The position numbers were made by a program, and so were the translations under genes. This document shows, one piece after another, positions 44,430 through 52,618 of a stretch of 52,618 nt of DNA. This DNA is from Gnetum montanum (lineage: Eukaryota; Streptophyta; Gnetopsida; Gnetales; Gnetaceae). The notes beneath the pieces were generated by a model. The model was given only the letters and a program-made list of their open reading frames with translations, had not been told where the DNA came from and made no database searches. Position 1 is the first letter of the stretch, and every line of letters begins with the position of its first letter. The stretch lies in contig MNCI01030009.1 in NCBI GenBank assembly GCA_015680685.1, positions 234,129 through 286,746 on the forward strand, given 5' to 3'.

Positions 44430-46723
44430 GAACAAGTGGTAGTGGAGCTATTGGTAGAAGAGATGCAACCAGATGAGAAGGATGATATGCTTGTGAAATA
44501 TCATCCCTAGAAGAGGGAGTCCCATAGTACTCAAAGGCTTGGTAGTGAGGTTGAGGAGTGATGTGACCAGTAGAGTCACGTGGGGAGATTGGCTATTGCA
44601 CGTAATATCCATATGGGTCAGGTTGCCGATAAGGATACTGTTACCTTGGTGGTGGCATTCCCCATGATTGTGGGTGCTACCACTATTGATATTGCTCAAT
44701 TGGTCATGATGGAGTTCCACTTGGATAATATGTTAAGGGTTAGTGGAACTGTCTTAGGTTACCTTGGGGGTAAGGTAACCTTTGGGGTGCTTGCCATTTG
44801 TTCAATCGTGGGTTGAGTGCATACAACCCAGACTCTTGCAGATGTGAGATTATAGGGCAACATCCCTTAGGATGCTCATATTAACATATTTCATATCCAC
44901 TATCATTTTCTGTTTTCAAATCCACAACCTCTTCAATGATGGAAACTTTTCCCTTAATCTTACTACGTGCATGTTCAGCCTCTTTCTTTTTTCTTTTCTC
45001 ACTAACTTGCTCTCTAGACTCCTCTACTATTTTAAGAACAATTTGAAATCTATTGTCTAGAGAATCCCACATTTGGTGTACCTTTGTCAAAACTTCTAAT
45101 GTCATCTTTTGGATAGGCAAAGTTTTCCTATTCACCATCTCTTCGAATGGTGACTCTTCTTCATCCTCACAAAATCTTACTCCCCTCTTCTGATGGGAAG
45201 GATCTCAGTTATACTCTTCCACACTTTCTCTCTTCCATAGGTCACCTTCTTCCTTAGCAACTTGCTCCAATAGTCTTTGAATTTGATGGGACCTAAGCTT
45301 GGATAGTCTTCCTTAGGCATAAGGCCCAAGGGTTCTTCTTATTTCATGCCTAAGCCCATCCACGAGATGGCGTAGTTGATCCCTTTGTGAATAACCATGG
45401 CCAGGACAACGATGTAACAATGCATAGTATCGGCCCATGGTAGCATCCAAGGGTTCATGTCCTCCTTGTTTCTAGCCTTGGATTTGCTTTCACAAGTTAG
45501 ACACTCGGGAGTACGTTTGGTACTTGTCATTAAATAGTTCTAACATAGTACTCCACCTATGAATGGATTCCGATTCTAAAGACCGATACTAGCTTTCCAC
45601 TTCTTTAACTAATGTCTATGGGAACAACTTAAGTTTTTGCCATTTTTTTTCTATGTTTTGTAAGGTAGACACATCATGGAATTCTTGTAAATGATTTCGA
45701 TGACCATTATTGTATCCCCCTTCAAACAATGGGATATTTTTCATATCTAATCTCTTGATCCTACTATCTTTTTGATGCCTTGTTGGAATTATAGCAGCCT
45801 CAGTTATGTCTAACATACTTCGAGTAGCGAGTAGGGGTTCATCATGATCGTCTTGTCCATGGTGTCTATGATGCCTACGTTGTTCCCTACTCTCCCTTCT
45901 TCTATGTCATGACTCTCTAGAGTGCCCTTGTCCCGTTTCCTGGTTGTTTCACCTATGACTTCCACTTTGCCTTCCTTTATCCCCATGGTCTTTTTCCTTA
46001 TGACTACATCCAAATATTGAAGGAGAGTATGAAGGAGATGATGAAGGTGAAGAAGAAGGAGAACTATCACCATGACAGTGTCTACTACCTTCTCCTTTAC
46101 AGTCTTGGCCCCGATCACAATTGCCTTTAGAATGTCCACCTTTATCATGAGTTCGTGTCCCTTTTTCAGATCCTTTGTGCCTGTGGGTATCAGAACCTAG
46201 GTTATGAATAGGGGAATGAATGTTTTGATACACAACCCCTTGGCCAAGGTCAAGGGAAGGAACATCATTGTGTGGCCAACTACCAAAGGTAGGTTCACCA
46301 CCCTCATTTTCACTTAAGACATGTGGGGCATCCTAGGACCACTTACCCTTCAAAGACTTATGATGTCTCTCCTATTACAAGTCCCTTTGACATTATGCCT
46401 CTATGGGATGGTATTCTCTTGAGTCATGGTCTTGCACAACGTATTCTTCGTATAAGTGCAGCATGCCAAGTCGTGTGAGAGCATGAAGAAGCAGTTGTTC
46501 ATCTTGATGGAGGTAACACTATGTTACCTTCTAAGTCTCGCCAATGTAGTTGTTCATCTTGATGGAGGATAAAGGTGAAGTTTGGTATATACTCATTGGG
46601 ATGAATATATACCACTCGAACTTTTTGAGGGACTGGTGGATAAATGTCATGTGTATTATGCCACTGATTCTTTCCTGTTTCAGACCTAGGCAATGAGGCA
46701 CTTTCGTACAAAGAAGGAGACAT
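44430..46723 (-). pseudogene. Element B gag
   Basis: The start codon at 46723 gives MSPSLYESASLPRSETG, then VVYIHPNEYIPNFTF. A basic/Ser-rich segment follows (45949-46233, SSPSSSPSSSPS). The gag core has HLQEFHDVSTLQNIEKKWQK (about 45640-45700), MLELFNDKYQTYSRVSNL, EPLDATM and RHLVDGLRHEIRRTL. A coiled-coil-like charged stretch lies at 44881-45138. The variant zinc knuckle near 44850-44896 reads GYEIC-stop-YEHPKGCC: the first Cys is Tyr and a stop interrupts it. The Pro/Gln/Tyr-rich tail precedes the protease. Scattered stops break it into frames. Confidence 0.85.
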
Positions 46724-46841
46724 ACTTGTCTATTCAGTGTGCAATGTATTCTTGTTTATTATTTTCTCAATCAACCCTAAGGGTTCATTCCAACGATGTG
46801 AATGATTTTCTATGTTCTACTTAGTGCACAAACAACTAAGT

Positions 46842-46858
46842 CCTCGACAATGGTGCCA
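46842..46858 (-). promoter_or_regulatory. Primer binding site of B, tRNA-Asp type
   Basis: On the minus strand TGGCACCATTGTCGAGG, one base from the LTR. It differs from TGGCGCCGTTGCCGGGG (complement of plant tRNA-Asp 3' end) at four positions, all transitions and most at CpG sites. Confidence 0.85.
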
Positions 46859-46859
46859 A

Positions 46860-47833
46860 TGATGAGCAGCGAGGTGCCCCTATGCTCAACCATACGAATA
46901 CGAGCGTTTCATGCATGATCCAATCGAATTCCAAGGACTAAGTGCTGATGTGCCCTTGTGGAACAAAGATAGGTTGGTTGATTTTTGTCTTCCCAAGCTT
47001 ACCTGTATGTCACGATTGTATGGTTAAGTAAGCTTGAGGCATATGATTTTTATAGCTTTTATGTTTTTATGTCCTATGCTAGTAGGGAAGGAAAGAGGTA
47101 ACTAAATGAGTAATTTGACTTAACTACTCATTAACTGAGTTCTAAAAAATACTACCACCAGCATCCATTCCCACTTTCCATACACATCCTAAACTAGTGC
47201 AACACTGCTGGGATTACCAAATGCTAACCGTTATTGGATTACCAAGCATTACACGCATGCTCAAAGTGGTCATGCTTATGTAATTTAAAAATTTTCTTAA
47301 TTAATCAAAATGAATTTTTTTGCTAATAACATAAATGTAAAGTACATAAAATAAAATAAATGCATAAGAAAATAAAATAAAATAAATGCGTAAGAAAAAA
47401 AATCTCAAGTGCTACAAGGATGAATCGAAGAGCTCGTCTTTATTGCCGTACACAAGGTGTGCTTAGGTACACAATGCTCAAATAAAGATCCGTCCACACT
47501 TAGACCTCTTTCTGCAGGCACTCGAAAAATACTCTAACTTTCAAACAGACTACAAGAGTTTCACTACTTGACTGCTAAAAGACTTCTTCCCAATTGTGTG
47601 CTTGGGCACTATATTTATACACTTGGGAGCAACTACTCTAATAATTAGAGTAACCACTCTAATAATTAGAATAACTGCTAAAGTAACCGCTAGAGTAACC
47701 ACTCTAATAATTAGAATAACTGATAAAGTAGCCGCTAGGGTAACCACTTTAATAATTAGAATATCTACTAGAGTAACCACTAGAGTAACCACTCTAATAA
47801 TTAGAGTAATTGCTAAAGTAACCACTATCATCA
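46860..47833 (-). mobile_element. 5' LTR of element B (right)
   Basis: 974 bp, starting TGATGAGC and ending ACTATCATCA on the plus strand. The TATA box is the complement of 47609-47620. Two 'aaataaaataaatgc'-type blocks occur near 47340-47395, as in the left LTR. Highly similar to 38374-39352. Confidence 0.88.
47632..47826 (-). promoter_or_regulatory. U3 tandem palindromic array, 5' LTR of B
   Basis: About five units of CTCTAATAATTAGAGT with related spacers, matching 39140-39345 but with a different arrangement of units. Unit number and order therefore shift between the two LTRs. It lies immediately upstream of the TATA box in element orientation. Confidence 0.65.
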
Positions 47834-48484
47834 TCAGTCTAACTTCATCTTCACTTAAACTTGTAGTCTTAGAAGTATTAGGAGTTTCTTACTCAATTGG
47901 ATTAGTATACATAAAGCATGTAAAATAATCATTTGAATTATAATCTTTCATCATAGCTAGAATGAAAATAAGTCTTATGTAAAAATATCATAATTGTCAA
48001 TTACAACATCCACATACAAAAAATGAGCAAAAGGATTTTCTTCAACATCTTTGATTTCTACATGATTTTTGAAATGCTCTAATTGGCTTTGTATTTTAGC
48101 TAATTGAGCTTTTAGTTTTCCAAATCTATATTGAGCACTTTTTGACGTGAACCTTGTCATTTGATTTTTTAAAATTCTCCACATCTTTCTTCTTCTTTTG
48201 ACAATCTACAATCATATGCCCTATCTTACTATAATAATAGTAAGTAAAATATTTTTGGTGAGCTATTTCTTTGGCTAACAAGGTTCACTCATGTCATTTG
48301 ATTTTATGATGATCATGTTTAAGAGATGTGTATTCATATTGAACTTCTATAAGGAGTATTTTATGCCATTGAATCATGGAGCTATATTACAAGAGAAGCT
48401 TTGATTCTTTGCCATGTTTGAGATACAAAAAACTATAACTCAAAATATTAAGTCGACAGATGTTAATCAAGCTCCCATACCAAT
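47834..48484 (-). pseudogene. Ty1/copia relic: gag end with zinc knuckle, and leader
   Basis: Minus strand: SKIGHMIVDCQKKKKD at about 48190-48235 is a copia CCHC knuckle whose first cysteines are changed (YYYY instead of C--C). An open 69-codon frame (47975-48184) follows, with RFGKLKAQLAKIQSQLEHF, a charged helical stretch. It joins 37101-38368 once B is removed. A PBS resembling tRNA-iMet (TGGTATGGGAGCTTG on the minus strand, 48468-48482) sits at the right end. Confidence 0.65.
48468..48482 (-). promoter_or_regulatory. Copia primer binding site, tRNA-iMet type
   Basis: The minus strand TGGTATGGGAGCTTG matches the usual TGGTATCAGAGC primer site at 10 of the first 12 positions, two bases from a CA-ending LTR. 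Confidence 0.65.
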
Positions 48485-48670
48485 TGTTATTTCCAAGACA
48501 TAGGTAAAGGTACTAAGAAGGGAGTTTAATTAGGGCCTTATAGAAAATAACAACTCATCACAAAATAACAAAAATCCTCAAACTAAAAATAATAGAAAAA
48601 ATAATAGAGTAAGAAAAATACCTTTTAAGATGATTTAGCTACTAGATTGGTCAACTTACTCTATTGTACA
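48485..48670 (-). mobile_element. Short copia LTR
   Basis: The minus strand starts TGTACAATAGAG (48670) and ends GGAAATAACA (48485), 186 bp with TG...CA ends. The purine tract 'aggaaagggggagag' (complement of 48672-48686) precedes it and the PBS follows it. A PPT on one side and a PBS on the other imply an LTR shared by two head-to-tail copia copies. Confidence 0.5.
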
Positions 48671-48686
48671 ACTCTCCCCCTTTCCT

Positions 48687-51480
48687 AGGAGAAGAGTAAT
48701 TTTATTAATCTAAAGAAAATAGAGGTACATGACTTCTTTTTCAATCTTGGCTGGAGAACAACCACCAAGTTCTAGGTCACAAGAATTACCTTTCCAAGTA
48801 AAAAAGAAATAAATTCTACTACTTAATCTTTAGCCAAAACCTTACACAAAAAAAAAAGCTAGAAAGAATGTAAAGATAGAGGTTTTACATAGAGGGGAGT
48901 AGAGGATATGGGAGAAGAGAAGAAGAATAATGAAGAAGAAAAGTGTTGTTCAAGAATAATGTCTAGAACCAGAATTCATAGAAATGAGCTTGTAGCTTTT
49001 TCAATTCATAGTCAACGGCATCACACTATTCTTTTCAAGACATTGAAAATTCATTCAAGAGAGAGCTAAGGAAGTAGAAGTTATATTCATTTAATGATCA
49101 TTAATAAATTTGCAAATTAGAAAGCCATTTCCATTTTTCACCTTTCTTCATTATTTCACCTAGGCTAAAGAGATCATTAAAGCTTAGTAGTAGTGAAAGC
49201 AATTTGTTATTTTTGTCTATGCTAGTGGCAACAACTCTATATCTTCTATTGAACATTAAGCTCATCTAGTAATAGACATAATAACTATTTCTAGCTTATC
49301 TATTTATACCTAACATTTTCATTAATAAGCTTTGTAGAAATATTAGCTCTAGCTCCATCCTTATAGCTTTACTTTATTAATGTATTTATGATGTAAGCTC
49401 TTCCTTCCGCAACTAGTACTTCGCAAGTTTGACTTCAGATAATGCCTTTAAGAGCTTTTTCATGAGTTTTCCTTTCCTTTTTTTTGTCTACATCCTCCTT
49501 ACATGATCTTCATGTAAAACTAGGTTTTTCTGTAATAAAAAATTTTTATTCTTATTATATACAGTCTCTTTTATACCTTTCATTCTTTTATAGTAGCTTA
49601 CATGCATCTTCCAATTGTATTGTAGCTTTTTTCTTCTTGTAGAGCTAATTTTTCAAAGTTTAAGCTTTATTTTAGAAGGAAAGCTCAAAGGTCATAGGTA
49701 AAGCTAACATGAAAAAAAAGCTTGCATTTTAAAACTTTCTTTTAGAACCAATTTCTGGCTACACTTTGGAATATGCTAATGTCAAAAGTTAATGTTGTTT
49801 CACATTGGAGTTGTTGTAGAACCAAAAAATGGTTTTAGAGCTAGATTCTAAAATTAATGTGGTAGATCAAGACAAGATGAAGTCACTTTCAAGCTACTGC
49901 TAAATTGAAAAACTAAGTGCTCATGTTTTTTTTTTTTTTTTTTTTTGTACCTCGATGAGCTCTATTAGAACCTAATCTGTAGACTAGAGTCTAGTTTTAA
50001 TGTTATGCTCTATTGGTTGAAGTGAAACTTAGGAGCTTCTTCAGCCTTTTCAGAAGTTTAAGATCCACCACAATTATAACACAAAACACAAGATTTAACT
50101 TTAACTTTTTAAAGAGTTCTTTTAGATGCTAGTACTAGCGAAATTATAAAAGTCCTTTGTTTAATTCTAAATGATTCAATTCTATGTAGCATACATGGTA
50201 GAAGCTTTCTTTGCTGATGAATGACTTGAAAAGATCTTTATCACTTCAAATGGCTTTCAATTTTAAATGGATTTTATATGATATAGTTTCTAAATGCTGA
50301 TCACAAAGTTGATGTGTTGGAGAGATTCTTTTAGAATCAAGATGCAATTCTAAAGCTCTATTCTAGCATGTATACTAAATCTTCTTCTTCTTCCTTTTTT
50401 GTATAGCTAAAACAAACAAATTTGTTCTACTCAAGAGCATGTGCACTAGTAAAATTTTGGAAGTGCGCTACTAATACATCATCTCCTCTTAAAGCCTTTT
50501 TCTATTGTGCTAGCTAGACTATAACTTAGCTAAGGTTTCTGGAGCATTTTTGGATTTAATTGGCTCTTTTAGTTCTAATGGATTTTAGCACTAAATGCTT
50601 ACATGGTAAAGCATCCTGAGAGGACCAAAATATTGGTTCTATAGTTGATTTTGAAAGCTAAAGTTGTAGAACCATTTAGAGCAAGCTTTCATAGAACCAA
50701 AAATGGTTCTAGAGCCTAGTTCTATGAGATGTCATGGCTTGACTGAGCTACATTAAATAACTAATTAAACATGTTTCTTCTATCCTTTTTGTTGTACAAG
50801 CTTAACTAAACCATTGTCAAATGAATTTTTGTGCTCCTAAGCTAATTTGAGATGCTAATGTGGTAGAGATCTCAACTAGAAACAAATTTTAGTTTTAGTA
50901 ACCAATTGTAGGAGTTGACATGCCCAAAAACTGAGATGGCGGATAAAATCTATTCAACACAAGAGTACTTATGAAACCAAAAATGATTCTAAATGATTAT
51001 CGGAAGTCAAGCACTCTTTCAACATGCAGTAAAAGCTAAATAAAGAGCTCCTACAATTTTGTTATAAGCTTTTTTGGAAGAATATGGCAATGAAAAAGTT
51101 GGACCATGTGACCTTGCACCATAACCTTTCTAGAAATAAATTACAAAAATATAAATAAGCTCCCTTATTATTGGCTTTCCTGCATTGAAGGCTCAACCAA
51201 GCTTAAAACAGCCAACATCAACCAATCTCCAATCATATCAACAAACCTTATTTATATGATAAAAATGTTTTAGACTATTAATTAAAATAATAAAATACAA
51301 ATTGGTAGATATTGTATACCCAATTTGTAAGCCCATGTAATATTCACTTTATCAATTCGCATATTATAATTTTAAAATTAAACTACAAACAGAAATTCCT
51401 AGTGGTATGTGCATGGGTTAGTTACTACACCATGCATTCCTATACTATTTAGATAAGTATAGTTATACAGAGAAGATGTG
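48687..51480. other. Anonymous region with recurrent AGAACCA/TGGTTCT motif
   Basis: No protein domain is recognised. The left end would be the 3' internal part of a minus-strand copia copy if the LTR at 48485-48670 is shared. Between about 49740 and 50990 a short palindrome of the form AGAACCAaaaaTGGTTCT and its halves recur at least four times (about 49818, 50635, 50668-50712, 50972). A T run of about 21 occurs at 49926-49946. This could be a long LTR U3 or a subterminal repeat region of an unidentified transposon. Confidence 0.4.
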
Positions 51481-51539
51481 AAGTTTGCATTCATGGCCAT
51501 GAATCATCATTGCAGGTTGGCTACTACATCATACCTGAT

Positions 51540-51683
51540 GAGATGCAATATCGCATGGGCCATGATATCGTAGAGGAGAGAGCCGCCTATGACAAGATTT
51601 TGGCTAAGATCTAGATCTAGATGGAGAAACAAAGGAGAGCTGCCTCTTATTTATAGAATTGGTGGCGCACTGTGATATTGTAG
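51540..51683 (-). mobile_element. Gypsy LTR fragment, minus strand
   Basis: Contains the blocks 'gatctagatctagat' and 'gagctgcctcttatttata' in the same orientation as the LTR at 150-562, plus GATATC/CAATATC words. It abuts plus-strand gag at about 51684, so the junction is a rearrangement and not an element end. Confidence 0.55.
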
Positions 51684-52618
51684 AGGAGTCTAAGGAGTGA
51701 AGTAGTAACCATGATAAATAAAAGAGGAGAGATTCTGACCATGCATGTAACAAGGGTAAGGGAAAAATGACTATTTACGATGAGGTTGTGGATTTGGATA
51801 TGGACAATGATGGTGGATGTGAGATCTGCCAATATGACCATCCTAAGGGATGTTGCCCAATAATCTCACATCTGCAAGAGTCTGGGGTGTATGCACTCAA
51901 CCCAAGACTTAACAAACGAAAAGCACCCTGAAGGTTACCTTATCCCCAAGGTAACCCAAGGAAATTCCACCAACCATTAATGTATTATCCAAGTGGAACT
52001 TTGCCACAACCTATCGGGCAACACCAATAGTGGCAATACCCACAGTCATGGGGGATGCCACCGCCTAGGCAACAAAACCCTTACCAGCAACCAAATCCAT
52101 ATGGCTATTACGTGTAGCAACCAATTTCTCCAAGTGACTCTATGGGTCATGTAACCCCACAATGTCACTACCAAGTTCAGGAGTATTTTAGGACTCCCTC
52201 TCCTGGAAGAGACACTCCACATGCATACCATCCTCCGAATCCATCTGCATCTCTTACACTGATAGCTCCACTACCACCCACTTCAGCAATGTAAGGAGAA
52301 CTCCCCACTCAACCACAACAACGCACTACTATGAGAGCTGTAAACCTTCAACTTGTTGCTGGTCTGACAACCGTACAAAGAGAAGACCTTTCTTCAGAAC
52401 CAAAATCCCAAACAAGCTCTCACAACCACAAGCGGTTGAGCCTCTAAATGCTCCTCCATCAAGTAATGCTTTGGAGCTCCCTTCAAACCAACAACAGAGC
52501 TCAATGCACATGGTTATGTTAACACATACCTTCACAAACTAGATAAAGATGGGCCACCTTCCCAGGAAACTCTCTAATCCTAGAAGTCCCTTAATCTATC
52601 TCCAAGTCACTGGGAATG
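51684..52618 (+). pseudogene. Gypsy copy C: gag 3' part, plus strand, runs off the window
   Basis: Plus-strand gag starts in the charged region equivalent to B 45020. YDEVVDLDMDNDGG and the best-preserved variant zinc knuckle of the window, CEICQYDHPKGCC (about 51817-51855), follow. ISHLQESGVYALNPRL comes next, then a long Pro/Gln/Tyr-rich tail (RLPYPQGNPRKFHQP, PNPYGYYV, YHPPNPSASL) towards the protease, which lies outside the window. Only a few stops interrupt it. The N-terminal gag is missing because of the junction at 51684. Confidence 0.8.

Larger units (their letters stand above)
38374..47833 (-). mobile_element. Gypsy element B, complete, Athila/Tat-like
   Basis: A 9,460-bp minus-strand element with LTRs of 974 bp (46860-47833) and 979 bp (38374-39352). 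It has a tRNA-Asp-type PBS and a purine tract next to the left LTR. The TSD is imperfect: TTAGT (38369-38373) against TCAGT (47834-47838). Gag, protease, RT, RNase H and integrase follow in order on the minus strand. Long frames survive and most catalytic residues are kept, so it is younger than A, but the front of the RT is deleted and scattered stops remain. It inserted into the copia relic. Confidence 0.9.

Overview
This window looks like intergenic DNA from a large, repeat-rich plant nuclear genome. Nearly all recognisable content is plant LTR retrotransposon sequence: Ty3/gypsy elements of the Athila/Tat type, a chromovirus remnant and Ty1/copia. I found no intact host gene, no rRNA or tRNA gene and no CRISPR array. 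Base composition is AT-rich, and the retroelement copies carry many stops and frameshifts and show CpG-to-TpG/CpA decay. The species cannot be named from the sequence.

Left part (1-21 kb). The window opens in a minus-strand fragment of a CCR4-type nuclease sequence next to a minus-strand gypsy LTR. The tail and LTR of a small LTR retroelement (here 'family X') follow. An old minus-strand gypsy copy (M1) comes next, then a 5'-truncated family-X copy carrying the CCR4-like sequence. The LTR of that copy is split by a complete 10-kb plus-strand gypsy element (A, 4376-14419; TSD CCTCT). M1 resumes at 14.6 kb. It is followed by poorly preserved minus-strand elements, including a chromodomain remnant near 20 kb, and by an inverted duplicate of the A/LTR junction at 20.6-20.9 kb.

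Middle part (21-37 kb). A second minus-strand gypsy copy (M2) is interrupted by a complete family-X element (23430-28972; 576-bp LTRs, TSD ACATG, tRNA-iMet-like PBS, purine tract). That element carries a sense-oriented CCR4/endonuclease-exonuclease-phosphatase sequence. M2 then contains a second truncated X copy with the same breakpoints as the one in the left part, two related 300-400 bp insertions, and a CACTA-like terminus that begins 3.6 kb of anonymous AT-rich DNA.

Right part (37-52.6 kb). A minus-strand copia relic is split by a complete 9.5-kb minus-strand gypsy element (B, 38374-47833). B is the best-preserved element in the window but lacks the front of its reverse transcriptase and contains an assembly gap. 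The copia 5' end has a PBS and a short LTR. About 2.8 kb of unexplained sequence with a recurrent palindromic motif follows, and the window ends in a third gypsy gag fragment (C).

The main discovery candidate is family X: an LTR retroelement that carries a CCR4-family deadenylase/nuclease domain in sense orientation and is present in at least four copies here. A complete insertion with a TSD and an uninserted paralogous site both lie in the window. All four copies look dead as genes, although the catalytic Asn/Glu/Asp/Asn/His positions can still be traced.
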